Below, piece by piece: positions 48,106-59,755 of a stretch of DNA of 64,000 bases. The DNA comes from Colletotrichum lupini. Its lineage: Eukaryota > Ascomycota > Sordariomycetes > Glomerellales > Glomerellaceae. A model generated the notes under the pieces. That model saw nothing but the letters and a program-made list of their open reading frames with translations. It searched no databases and was not told where the DNA came from. How positions within the stretch are numbered: position 1 is the first letter of the stretch; every line of letters begins with the position of its first letter. Location of the stretch: NCBI RefSeq assembly GCF_023278565.1, contig NC_064679.1:1798001-1862000 (forward strand), in the 5' to 3' direction. The position numbers and the translations under genes were made by a program.

Positions 48106-49919
48106 TTAATAAGCTTGTCCGGGAGGGAAGAATCCGTCTGGATGACCGTTAATGGATGGACTTGTCAGATTTGCTGAATGTTGTCCGTAGGGCGAAGAGA
48201 AATCCGGCATCAAACCGTCCTGCATTTCCACGTCTGTCGAGTCGGGTGCGCCTCCGCCCATACTTCTTAGGCTCTGCATATCGTCTGCTATGATTCCATT
48301 GTGGTGCATTGCGCCGCTGCTGGGTCCGAAGCCTTGGGCGTTGCTGTTCGGGTCGTACATCTGTGATTCGGGCATCGCCTGGAAGAAATGTCCCAAAGTG
48401 CTGTGACTCTGGTTGTTATGGTGAACCTGTGGGTGGCCGTGATGAACCTGTGGGTGGCCGTGATGGCTACTTGTGTGTGATGAATGTGATGATTGCGATA
48501 ACCGGGAGTGACTGGCCATCGGGTTCGATGACGGTACCTGCTGGTGAGGGTGATGTAATTGCGGTGGCCTTACGACCCGCTGCTGTCTGGGAACGTAGAC
48601 TCTACGTTGAGACGCCATATAAGCGGCGAGGGCAGGGTTTGCGCCGCGTGATATCTTGAAGGAGAAAGGGTCGGCCGGTTGCTCAGGAGGAGCGGCAATG
48701 GTCGGTTGTCGTGATTTGTGCCCAGGCATGTGCAAGGTGCACGTATCGGCAACAGGGGTGACGAAGTCTTCGCGGAACTTTCCAATGCTGCTAGGATCAG
48801 AGCCGAGCATCATGGCGTACTGCACAAGCAGCTTGACATCTCCGACATGGCGACACTCGAGTCGTTTCCTCAAAATGCCAGACGTCTGGGGGTTCCATTG
48901 CAGAGATGTCCGTGACGCCTCGTTCCACATCGATTCGTTCCAAGCTGATTGTACCTGGCCTTGTCTGAGCAGGTTCCGTATCCTTGCTGAGTATGACCAA
49001 TCGCCACTGTTGGATCCTTCGTCAAAGTGCTTCACGACGTGGCTCACGTACTCCTTGAAGGTCGCACTTGCGTCCGAGTCGCCTTGCGCTTCGAACACTT
49101 GCAGGCAGTTGTCGAAGCCGCATGCAAAGACGACTTGTGGGCAAAGGTTGACCTTGGCCTCGTCCAGGGACATTCTCGACCCGCCATGCGCCTGCTTCAA
49201 ATGTGTCTTGTAGGCGCCTTGCCAATCAAATACCATTTGGCAACCACGATGACGGCAGAACCATTGCGCATTGACGTTATGGAAGTCTTCAATATGGCGC
49301 TTGAGATCGTTTTTGCGGGTGCACGTTTTGGTGATATCTTCCTCCTTGCAGAATCCGCACATGAAAGCCCCCTTTTGTTTTGAGGCACTGGTGGAGATTG
49401 ATGCAGCGTCGGATGCTGTGTTGGACGAGTTGGGCACGTCGATACCATTCCATGATTCTGAGTCCTGCTGTGTCTGAGCCGCCTGTTGCGCCGCTTGGGC
49501 TTGGGCCGCAGCCGCGGCGCTACTGCTTCCACTCCGTCTACCCAGGATTTTCGATGTGCCGCGAGACACATTGGAGATGATGCTGCCAGTGATTGACGAG
49601 GTGTCGGAGAATGTTCTGATGCTCTGGGTATCCCACATGCTCGACTGGTCATCTGACAGGATAGATGACTGCGCCGACGACACAATTGATGCACCATCCG
49701 ACTCTGCATCCAATTAGTTCACGGCAACGAAGGAGCGGTCAGCATCGAATGTCACTCACGAGGGCCGGTGGTTTCCTGGATAAGAAGATTCAGTTTGTCT
49801 TGGCCATATCTGTTGAGAAGGTGCTTAATCATTTGCTGGTCGAGGACGAGATCTTTCTGCGACAGCTGCCCAGAGTGCTGGGAGGAGCTGTCGGCCCCGG
49901 GCCAGGCATTTGCGGACAT
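48106..49919 (-). CDS. C2H2 zinc-finger protein, intact paralogue
   Basis: A 585-aa product from two exons, 49919-49760 and 49703-48106, with a 56-base intron (GTGAGT...TGCAG, CTAAT branch point). The start gives a short N-terminus followed by a leucine-rich helix near residues 20-48 that is also recognisable in the frame-broken paralogue. Ser/Gln/Ala-rich sequence covers about 54-165. Finger 1 spans 169-195, finger 2 203-226 (C-x4-C-x12-H-x4-H) and a third Cys/His pair 248-279. The shared block with a W-x-Y, NLLRQ and LECRH motif follows. The tail is His/Pro/Gln-rich with a duplicated HHGHPQV heptapeptide. Likely a nuclear regulator; targets unknown. The two-exon structure differs from the intronless start of the paralogue. 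Confidence 0.88.
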
Positions 49920-50731
49920 GGCCCCGATCGATCGGTCGGTCGGTCGTGCGTAAGGCGCTGAAAGGGTCGTCGATATGGTGTGAAAAAGAGTGTCGGCAAA
50001 CCAGAGATGGCTGTATTGCGCGATTGTCGGTATGGAACGGAACGAAACGGATCGACTCGTCGTTCGTCCTTTGATGGAATGAACAGTAGAAAGAAATAAG
50101 ATGGAAAAGGAGTGTATCGCAGTCAGAACTGTAGAAGAGGGCGGAAGGGTGGAGAGTGCGAGACTTCCAAAAGGCCGGGTGGCCAAGGATGTAGCGCTGG
50201 GCACAACGCGGGAACGACGAAGAAAAGTAAGGTGGTTATGAAAGGATGATCAAAGCCTGGGAAGGGTGGGAGGGGAGGGAATTGGCGCTTCTATGTATCG
50301 GGGGCAGCGATGGAATGCCTCCGAGTGACAAGGCCAGGCTGGCTTGGGCTTGGGGGCGACCGAGTAGGGATAAAGATCAGAGTAGAGAGAGTATCCGGCA
50401 ACGTAGATGGTAGAGTGAGTGAGTGAGAACAGGGTTGGTTCTATCAACAACGGTGGGAGAGTGGCTTCGGTGCTTGTCTCTCTGGACCTGCATCCAAGTT
50501 GACGTGATCCGACACGGGATCTTCGCTAGTGCGGGCGTGAAGTCAGGAACTGTTGGTATCGAGCCTTGCCAGGAGCCAAGAGTAAAGGGTAATTTGATGT
50601 TGGGCGTATCCTGATGTTTGTGCGTAGAGCGAGGACGGGAGTATTTGTCCGTGTCCTCCAACGGGTCCGTACCAAGAGGCTGGTCTCTTGGATGGCGGTA
50701 GGACGAGCAGCTCGTGGCTCTCTCTTTCTCT

Positions 50732-50745
50732 CTGTGTGTGTGTGT
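50732..50745 (+). repeat. TG dinucleotide microsatellite
   Basis: A run of TG repeats following a CT-rich tract in the gene-poor region upstream of the C2H2 gene. Confidence 0.6.
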
Positions 50746-51274
50746 CTTTCTCTAGTCTGTTGGACCCGAGAAATCGGATGGGATGAAGAAGGGACAGGGC
50801 CAACGTGCAAGGCAGTCGGCCGTTGGATCTATGTCGGGGCCGCGTTTATTTGGCTGCTAAAGTGCAGGATGTCGGGATCTCGGTGTTCCAGTTTCCCTGA
50901 CGATTCAGATTTATGATTGTCTCCTCGCTGGCATCGCCCTGTCGTTTCGAGACGAGAGGGCTGATGAGAGAAAGAGAATAATGGAGAGTGAGTAAGGAGT
51001 GTGAAGCAAGTGAAAAGAAAGAGACCGCAGAAGGAGAGGAGAGCCAGGTAAAGTGTGGTGTGTGGTGTGTGTGGTGTGCCGTTGACTGAGGGGCTCTCAC
51101 TCTCTGCTCAATCTGACTGTCTCGGCCGGTCTGGTTAGCCTGTCCTCCCCTGACAGCCTGGCTTGCCTGGGTTCAGACGGTCTTGGATTGGGATGGGCAA
51201 CGGGCTGCGCCAACTTGAAAGAATCAGTGCTCATGCTCATCCCGGAGGTGGGCAGCGAGCTCGCTTTTGCGGCT

Positions 51275-51303
51275 TGCCTGTGTGCCTGTGTGCCTGTGTG
51301 CCT
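51275..51303 (+). repeat. TGTGTGCC tandem repeat
   Basis: Three copies of an octamer TGTGTGCC or close variants in the gene-poor region. Confidence 0.6.
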
Positions 51304-54300
51304 CTCGCTCTTTACAGAGCATCCGCAGTTGGTTCCCTGCTCTCTGTTCTTTCTGCCTCGCCCACACATACTACGCAGTATCCGTAGAGCTGCCCGAAGA
51401 CCCCGTACCCTTCACTTTTTTGGGCTGGAGAAAAGTGGAAAAGCCCGCTGTATCTCTCAGGTGCTGATCCCCGTCATCTTTGCAGTGGACAAAGTGGTTT
51501 GGGAGCCGGGGTCAACAGAGGTCGCATCCAGTCAGAGGGCAGCCAGAGGGAAAATGGCCAATCTGAGGGGATCCCAGACGGGCAGCCCGGCGAGTTTCGA
51601 CGTCTTGGTAGCATTGGCGTGCGATAACGAGACGAGTTTAGTGGGCGACGCCACCTCTAGCCGTCCGAGGATGGGCCAGAGATAAAGGCAAAAAGGAAAC
51701 AGGAATAGGATGGTTCCCCTTTTGGGCTAAGGCAGTTGGTGTTGCAGGGCCAGTCCTGCAGGCTGGCCAGTGCCGCCAATGGGCCAGTCTCGCAAGTGTG
51801 TCTGTCTGTGGTTGCGGGCAGTACATGTATGAATTTGCGCATGTGTACCAGATCCAGAGCCATAGGTAGACGCGTGTTCATAGTCATTGATGGCTTGGCC
51901 AAAGCCAGATTACTGAGTGACTTGAGATGTGAGAGCCTGAACATCGAACATGGGAAGAGGTGGTTGTGTGAGTATCCGCCGTCCGGTCCAGCATCCGTGA
52001 TGGGGGAGGATAGGCACTCGATGCAGGAGCAATGCGAGGGTCCCCTGGAAGTGGCCACCCCTCTTGGTCGGTTCGTTCCATCCGCCCAAAAATCGGATAG
52101 ACTACTTGATTGTCATCATGTTGCGCCGGTTCAAGGGCCGGTTGCCGGTACGTATGTCGGCATCCAGTCCGCTGCCCTCCAGAGACTCCCAGATCAATCA
52201 TTATGGGCAAGTTGAAAGTTCCTAGGTCGACAGAGGCATTTGATGTGCTCAAGGTACTTGAAAGTTACAGCTGCGTGTTGCTTCCTTGCTGGCTGTCTGA
52301 GAGAGAGACAGAGACGAGATAGGGTTGTCTTGGGGCCTTGAAGCCGGGATCGACGAACCAGATATGGCCGCTTCATCGAGTATCGAGCATCGAGCATCGA
52401 ACTGGGATTGAGAAAAAGGAAGAGCACGCTGACGCCGCAAATCGCAAGCCGCAAAGAGGAGCAGGCTCCGCGTACCTGAACGAGTGCCAATCAGACGAGT
52501 GGTATTCGCTCCTAGCTTGCCAAGCTTGCCAGTGCCAGCCAAGGACCCAGAGTCAATTGAAGGCCGGGACGTGCGGGTCAAGGACGTGTTGAGGGGCCAG
52601 GGTTCATCGGCGCAAGATTGAAGACCCCTGAGGGTAGCAGTTTGGCAGGGCTGGTCTGAGTGGGATGGAGCATGGATAGCCCGAACAGCCGGCCCAGCAA
52701 TGAGCAAGCAAAGCCCATCTGCGCATTGGTACGGAATACGGATAGTGGGTTGTGGGTGGCTGTCTGTCTGGCTGGAGGAACGAGGACAGGCACGTGAAGG
52801 CGAGCGCGAGAGAGAGTGAGTGCTGCGCGTTGCAGAGTACGGAGTAGGGCGGTCAATGATTTGTGTGCAAGATCAGCGCCAGCCTCGAGTTTCCGAAGCC
52901 AAAGTGCGACCAGAGAGTGCGAGGCTGTTCGACGGCAGATGGTGTGGGATGTTTGCGTGTTTGCGTACGTGTTTGCTTGTTTCTGCTGTTCTTTACGGAG
53001 TAAGGTATCGCATGGTGGTTCACGGCATTTGCTCTTTGCTGCCGATTCGCGGTGCTGTAGCAGTCGTCCACCGTGTATCCGTAAACTGTAGTGATTGATG
53101 AAGGTTGGCTTCCTTTTCCAGTTCGTGTCGTGTTGTGCGACGGTGTCATGGAAATGAGTGAGAGTATCCGTAGTGGACGCACTGGACGGAGTAGTGACGG
53201 TAGGAGCGAAGCTTGATGAGTGGAGGGAATTGATCATCGGGGAAGAGCGTGGGGGGAGCCTGGCAGTTGCAAAGCAAGGAAGGACCCCTTGCATCCGTAC
53301 TTTCCATGTCCCTCCTCTGTGGTCCGAGTACCTCTGCTGGTTTGCAGGCGCAGATATCCAGCGATATTCGAGGGAAGGAACTTGGTACAGCACGTGGGTA
53401 CATTTTCCCCAATGCCAACCGTCAACCTGCAGCAGCTACCAACCCACTAAGAGCATTGTCGGTAGGTACGGAGTACTCTTGACCTCTGCGCTCCTTCTCA
53501 GCTCTCACTCCTGCCCGGTACAAAGTATTTGTGTATCTGACAGGATGAAAGCACCTTCAACTTTCAGGAGCCCTCACTCAAGGTAGGTAGGTAGCACTTG
53601 AGGTACTTCGACACTGCCAGAAACATGCGCCAGGTACAGCATGCCGCGCACTCGACACTTTACTTGAACAGCGATGACGTGATTTCTGTCTTAACCCCGG
53701 GCTGCAGACCCCGCGGTCAAAGATATTTCAGTTCTCCTCCACTTCTGGGTTCCATGGCAATAACTTCACACTACTATGTATTTCGTGTACCATGGTCGAC
53801 AGCAACTTACAATTTACTGGGATGCACCGAGAAGTCATTCGGTGCTCCCACATTGCTTTCTGTCAAACATTTGATGAGAGGTGGGCGGCCCCCATGAGTG
53901 TCTCCACGTGATATGCGGGTGTACAGTGTACATCACGTTCATGTCTCCAGGTCCGCTTAGATAAGCCTGCGCTGGTATGTACGTCTCTACGTCGTCCACC
54001 CTCTGTCGTCTCAATCCGAAGAGCGTCCTCTCGGATCCCCGCTGCCTCACCTCCCAAAAGCACATTAGCGACAAGCGATCCAGCACCGCCTCTGCGCGTC
54101 CCCAAACTCAAATTTCGCGCCTTTTTTCATCTCTGCTCCAACGATGCCCCCCGGACAACATGCACTTGCGAAACGAATGCAGCCTTGGGTGCTATCAGAC
54201 GTCCCTCCCGGTTACCGATTTCCATCAAGAAACACAAAAATTACCGCCTAGAAACTTTCTCTCACCCACAGTGCTCACCCACGAACACTTCGACACCTTT

Positions 54301-55204
54301 CCGTCTCCAAGGTCCAAGACTGCAACACTGCAACGGTGCAGAGACCCCTGCTCATCCCTCCTTGACCCTGTCAATCACTCTCTCTTTCGCTCTTTAGGTT
54401 CGGATCTATGCCGCTTTCCTACAAGGTTGGGAATCCAGACGTCCATCAGACAAACAGTCAGATCAGCACTTCGTTTCACGCCTGCTGCAGACAAATCACC
54501 CCTCATCCTTCATCGGCCAACTCAACTTCGAAACCCTCATCACAGCACCACCCACAGTGACCGCTGACCAGTGACCACACCCGTGGGAAACATCGGCCTG
54601 CTGCAGGGGCTTAGGTGGTGCCGCAACACCCTGCAGCCCTCGTCCATTTCTGGCTCATTTTGATAACGACTTCGAGCAAATCACCGTCTGTCGTGCATGG
54701 GCAAGCAAACACTCGAGGACTATCCGTACCGCAAGTCGTACTTGGCTGCAGGGTGTTCTTCATCTCGGCGGACTGGCCGTGAGCAGCGTCGTCTGGCTTC
54801 CAAATTCCGCAAGCCAATCAACCCAATTTGTTCAACCAGTGTTCATCTTTCGATCCTTCGAGAATGACACTAGCACAGCTTCCATCATCTCCTACATCCC
54901 ACGAGGCTTGCAACCCATGCGGATGCGTGGCAGGCTTGCTTTTCCGCGGTCAGCAAGCCTGGTAGGCGAACAGTACATCACATCCGCTTTCGAACAGGAC
55001 CAGGCCAGCCAGCAGCCCTAGGCTTTCGTTCTCGAACAAGCGGGAAGAAACAAAAACCAATGTTCGATCCGGCAGACAAATGACGCAACCTCACACAGAG
55101 TTCCTTTTCTGCCCGCGTTAATTTGGTGTCGGCGTCGCCATCGTCTTTTCTCCCCCAAGTACTTCGTACAATCTGGGCCATGGTCGTGGTCTTACAGTGA
55201 ACAA

Positions 55205-56817
55205 TTACACATTCTTTTCCGCCTTCTCTTCCCACGGCAGTTCAACCCATTCAGGCCTAGGGTTCTCAGGCGGACTCCACCATTGGACGGCAGGGTGGGG
55301 CCTTCCCGATAGCCATCGTCCACGTCTCTCAGCCCACGACACATGTGAATGACAAAAAGCTCGGGCTCCATCCCGCGACACGCTTACTGCGCACATGCTG
55401 CGTGAGGACTCATGCGCGGGGAGTTTAGACCATGGAGACGACGACGACGACGACGACCTCATTGACAACGGCGATGGCTAACGCTGTACTACGTATATGC
55501 CAGACGAAGAAAAAGGATCCCGACTCATGAGTTGTCCTGAATCAACACGGCAAAGTAAAATTATGAGTCGAAATCAGGTCCACCTCGTCGTCTTTCCGCC
55601 CCCAGTGTGCAAGAGAGCAGCCCCCAAGGCGCACCTCGCCCAGTTGCATCGCATTTCGTGTCACCGACTCGAGAGCGGCTGAATGCGCTTGTTCTTCAGC
55701 CGCATTGGTCTCACCCGGGGCCGTCAGCATCTTGATATAGCGACCTGTCGGTGTCATCTCATGAACCTCGATTATTGGGTAAAGCGTTGGCTTTCTCTCA
55801 ACGATAACTTTCAGCTCACTCCCCAAATGTGTGCCATGCTCCTTTGGTTGAAGCTCTTGGCTATGTAATAACGAGTAGCACAAACCTGAGAACCATTCAC
55901 GTAGTCTCTGGCACCTTCATTGTTGCCACTCGGTATATGCAGATTGCGGTCTTTTCCCAACTTCCGACTTGTTTCGAGCATCGAATCCACCCTTCGAGGT
56001 CGAATTTCATCTTGCACAGCCCCCAACGCAATGCGACAATGAAACGCTCACGAACCAAACACCATCTTACTCGTCCTCTTTTCCCCCGGATAACCGTCTT
56101 TCGGCCAAACTCCGGCGGCAGCTCCGAGTCGCGTTGCGTTCGGCGCCGGCTTGCAAGTTGGAGACGCGCTTGGGGCATCCTTTTGACGGTGCATCCGTAC
56201 TTGCCAATTTCTAGCACATACTTTTGTCGGCTACTGGGCCAGACTTCTTGGCAATGTGCAATGCCCATCAAGCCTGCTGGTGTCATCAACTTTGGTGTTT
56301 GCGTCGGCAGAGGGCCGGCTGCACTAGCTGGGAGGTGATACAATTCGATCCCCAGCCCGTTGATGTCGAGATCTCGGGATCGCCCGCCGCATGACTCTGC
56401 CAAGGGACCTTCTTCGAATCGCTTCTTCAATTCGGCGCATTTCTCATCTACGCTCGACAACTGCCCGACACTTTGACGGTCTTGAACTGATTCACAGTGG
56501 GACCAAAAAAACAGAACGTGTCATCACTCACTTACACTGACGGCCGTCGGACTTGATCCCGCTTCTCTCTTTCGAATCTGATTACGACAAAGTATATTCC
56601 TGGCCCTCATCTATGCGGCATACTTTGATGCTTCACCCTTGCTACAGCTCTACCGTATCATCTTTGCTGCCGGTCAGTCGGCGAAACACGGCGGGTAAAC
56701 TCGCCTCCAGTGTGATTGAGAATACAACCCGTTGCCACCGCCTCTTGCGAGGCCCTGCGATCTTCAAACAGACAACTTGTCCATTTTGCCAGAACCATTG
56801 TTCCGTACTTGTGACCA
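55205..56817 (-). other. possible spliced minus-strand coding locus, unresolved
   Basis: Three consecutive minus-strand open stretches (56460-55897, 55883-55542 and 55468-55205) have protein-like content. A good GTAAGT...AATCAG intron can be placed at about 56535-56487, keeping the downstream frame open. The middle stretch has a VHEMTPTGRY run and an Ala/Glu-rich helix that faintly recall the EMTPDG region of the 312-aa protein at 57701. I could not assemble a complete gene model. The product may be a decayed or multi-exon relative of that neighbour, or not coding at all. Confidence 0.25.
55437..55457 (+). repeat. GAC/ACG trinucleotide repeat
   Basis: About six to seven perfect ACG units. 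On the minus strand they would code for Ser or Arg/Val/Asp runs, depending on frame. Confidence 0.7.
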
Positions 56818-57467
56818 TTGTCCTTCGTGGCTCTCGAAGCTCAAGTGTAGAATATTGCTAGCATAAGCGCAGTAGAGCGTCCCGTGATGATACGATGGAT
56901 ACAGGACGCGTCAGGGCATAAATGCCTACATGATGGGTGATGTTTTCCTTGATATTGTGCTGTTTTGCTCGAGTGATGAACAGAGACTCAATGCCATTGC
57001 CGACCAGTGCCTCCCGCGAAGCAATGCGACATCAGCCCGATAGGGAAAGCTGCTCTTATATCAAAAAGTGCTCTCCGTTGCTCCGTCCCGGGCAACGCTC
57101 CTGAAGGGAGCACTCGTATCCATCTCGTCGGGTTGCTTTACTCGAGGAACATTCGGGCAGGGTTGCCAAGGCATTCTACTTCTCCCTCGCACGTACAATC
57201 ATCACCATTCATCGTCGTGGATTTGCTCCTACTTTGGGATCTCGTAATCCCAGCGTTTTCTCTCAAGTTCAATGCTACAAACCATAACAAGCGCACATGT
57301 TCGAGTGAATGGGTTCGTGCGAGTGTAGGGATTTACTACACTTGCGGGAAGAGACAGCTAGGCTCAACTGACTGAATCCCCTCCCCCAGGCTATTCTATC
57401 TGGATAGCTTGACGAAATGTGCCAATGATTTCTGAAGAGGAGTTGAAGATCCTCAGATACATTTCCT
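56818..57467. other. intergenic DNA
   Basis: No gene, RNA or repeat supported. A plus-strand frame at 57007-57375 (122 codons) has no recognisable features. Confidence 0.4.
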
Positions 57468-57714
57468 TCACGTCCTCACATCAACCATCCATCCAGGCGG
57501 AACAATATCTCCGCAGAAGCTAACACCTGTCTCCCGAACATCCCTCAAATCGACCACGTTATGTCCCATTCCACACATGTACGATGGGTGACGACTATTG
57601 CACCTGAGCAATGTCTCGCAGTGTGCTCTCTCTGCAACACACATTAGCATTCGTGCCATGGGATGCCTAGGAGCGAACGAGCTACTCACCAGATGAGAAT
57701 TCAATCAACATCAT
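57468..57714 (-). CDS. candidate small spliced protein overlapping the 3' end of its neighbour
   Basis: A 62-aa reading frame from 57714-57690 and 57631-57468, separated by a 58-base intron with strong signals (GTGAGT...TTGCAG). The product starts MMLIEFSSE and has four Cys with spacing C-x5-C-x8-C-x19-C, ending PPGWMVDVRT. There is no signal peptide. It overlaps the last 14 bases of the 312-aa gene in another frame. The intron could instead belong to that gene's 3' UTR, in which case this is not a separate protein. Not recognised as any family. Confidence 0.35.
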
Positions 57715-58639
57715 CAATCTTGAGTGAGGAGACCATGCCCTCGATACAATCAAGCTCATGCTTGGCCTTGGCCTCGATCTTAGGGTTAGCCTTCTCTTCA
57801 CCCGCCTTGCCCTTGCACTTGCCGTCGGCAGCTTGCTTTCCCTCCCGCTTCATTCTTTCCGCCTCGTAGTACGCATCCGTAGCATACTCCTTGGCCTCGT
57901 CAAGAGACGCGGCCACGTGGAGCACGCCGGTACACATGCCATCAGGAGTCATCTCAACAATTTTAATCTCCGCCGGCAGCTTGTCCTCGTGGGTACTGTT
58001 GCAAGGGGCGAAGACAACCGCCTCGTCGACCATCTGTGGCCTGCTGATGAGGTAGGCAATATGCTCCCCCTTATCCGCGCGCGCCATGATATCTGCTTCC
58101 ACAAGGCGCATCTGCGTCTCAACCTCACGAGTAGCACCGAAGCCGCCAGCCATTCTCTCCGCGGGCGTGGCACCGCAGAGGATCGCCTGGAGAACCGTGT
58201 CTTTTTCTCTCTCCTCCGCGGTGCGGCTGCCGCCGATATGGTCAAAGACGTGGGGATTCTTGCGGTACCACTTCTCCGCCATGATTGAGCGGACGGGGGG
58301 TACCTTGTCGCGATGCGGTCGGAAGAGCTCCTCGATGCGGGCGGTGATGGTCTCCTTGCCCTCAGCGATCCAGCTCTGGATGGCGGCGGTGGAGACGCCG
58401 TGGTCGAGGACGAGGTGGCGGTAGAGGATGAGGAGGTTGCGTCTGTCGGCCATTGTGAAGACGCACTTGAATCGAAAGGCTTCGATGACGTCCATGTCGG
58501 TGGGGATGGTGTTGCTTGCGACGTGGGCGCGGAGGGCCATGGCTGGGGTTCTGTTGGCGCGGGCCTGACGCTGAGCTTTGGCAGCTGCTAACATGGCGCT
58601 GGCGACGTAGGCCTGCTTGTCAATTTTGGAGAGCGTCAT
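57701..58639 (-). CDS. hypothetical protein, 312 aa
   Basis: A single-exon gene with no family recognised. The N-terminal 35 residues are Ala/Arg/Gln-rich and helical. The middle holds several Trp/Tyr-containing stretches (WIAEGKE, EKWYRKNP) and a GATPAERMAGGFGATRE segment. A C-terminal EMTPDG motif is followed by an Ala/Glu helix and a Lys-rich low-complexity region (about 270-295). No signal peptide or membrane segment is visible, so it is probably soluble. The start is the first ATG in a long open frame. Balanced codon use and length support a real gene. Confidence 0.68.
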   Translation of the reverse strand: MTLSKIDKQAYVASAMLAAAKAQRQARANRTPAMALRAHVASNTIPTDMDVIEAFRFKCVFTMADRRNLLILYRHLVLDHGVSTAAIQSWIAEGKETITARIEELFRPHRDKVPPVRSIMAEKWYRKNPHVFDHIGGSRTAEEREKDTVLQAILCGATPAERMAGGFGATREVETQMRLVEADIMARADKGEHIAYLISRPQMVDEAVVFAPCNSTHEDKLPAEIKIVEMTPDGMCTGVLHVAASLDEAKEYATDAYYEAERMKREGKQAADGKCKGKAGEEKANPKIEAKAKHELDCIEGMVSSLKIDDVD

Positions 58640-59755
58640 GGCGGCGTGATGGATGTAGATGCAGTAGTCTTTCTCGGCGTTGTTTGGGAATTCCAGTCAG
58701 GAATATGTACTGAGGTTGGTCTAATCAGTAGGGAAAGTCAGCTGTGAGATTGTAGATCGAGAGATGTGTGATGAGTCTGGCAGCAGAGAAAGACGTCGTC
58801 CTTACGATGTTAGAAGTCGTTCCCGACTTGGGAAGCAAGTGCGGCAGGAAAATTGTTGTTGAAGGTAGGTAGGAAGAAGAGAAGGAAGGTGTCTTTCTGG
58901 AAGCCCAGAAGAGAAGGAAGGAGAAGAGGAAGGAGAAGAGGAAGGAACCTGCTCCAGTCTGACAAGTGCCGTGCGCGGCGAAAGAAGAGCTCTCAGACAA
59001 AAAGTAAGAATAGCGGCTTGCTGCAGGCTGAATGGATCACGGTAGAAATTTCAAACGCCGGTAGTTGATGTGAGTCTTTGGTCAAGTTGTAGCATATCGT
59101 TTCTGCGTTTGCATCTCCACAGCTCGGCCGTGACCTCTGTCAGCAGATGGAAACGTTGATCAGGCACAGCGGACATAGACATCAGAGATTAAATACTGAA
59201 GCTCTTTGTGAATTGTATTCGTTCTGTGGGGGGAGATTTCAAGACATGAAGTAAGTAGACTGACACCAAACAAAGCTGTCGATGGGATCGTCTTGACAAG
59301 TCGGTTGTAGAGACAAAAGGGGACAGAATAATGGCAAAGAAGCGCATCCTACATGGCTTCCTAAGACTTTTCCTCGTATCTGCATAAAATGCTTGTATTC
59401 AATGATTCAATGACGAAGAAAGCGAACGAGTAATGCATATGGCCGAGCTGGTCACAGGCTTGGAAGGTAATTAACTCTGGGCGAAGACTACAATCATCAT
59501 ACACCCCTTTTCTTCTTCGCTATCTTGAACTTAGCTCCTCAAGTACAAGACGATGCTAATATCAACGGGACTTTTCGATCCCAACTCTGACTACTTGGAA
59601 GAGCCCTCTCCGGAGCTTTGCAGTCCCCAATCCCCAGTCCCAAGAACGATGTATGCGGAAACAGTCTAGCCTCCTGCGCAAATCCAATCTCTAATTCCAT
59701 CCAGCTGTGGCAAAATTCACCACCAGGAAGCTCGCCCAGAGAGGTCGCCGCGTTT
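58640..59755. other. intergenic region with purine-rich tract
   Basis: The promoter side of the 312-aa gene and the 3' flank of the DUF3632-type gene. A GA-rich imperfect repeat (GAAGGA/GAAGAG units) occupies about 58868-58950. No gene supported. Confidence 0.5.

Larger units (their letters stand above)
49920..55204. other. 5.3-kb gene-poor region with microsatellites
   Basis: The upstream side of the C2H2 gene. The part nearest the gene is CT/GA-rich and could be a long leader and promoter. I found no convincing gene: the longest frames (up to 271 codons on the minus strand at 52578-53393) are low in conserved-looking content and lack plausible introns. A 14-base inverted repeat, AACACCCTGCAGCC (54625-54638) and its complement (54744-54757), could form a stem. 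Confidence 0.45.

Noticed and set aside
52578..53393. 271-codon minus-strand frame as a gene
   Set aside because: Composition looks random, no domain or intron signals, and several overlapping frames of similar length exist.
53977..54567. 196-codon plus-strand frame as a gene
   Set aside because: Ser/Thr/Arg-rich without any recognisable pattern; probably chance in CT-rich DNA.
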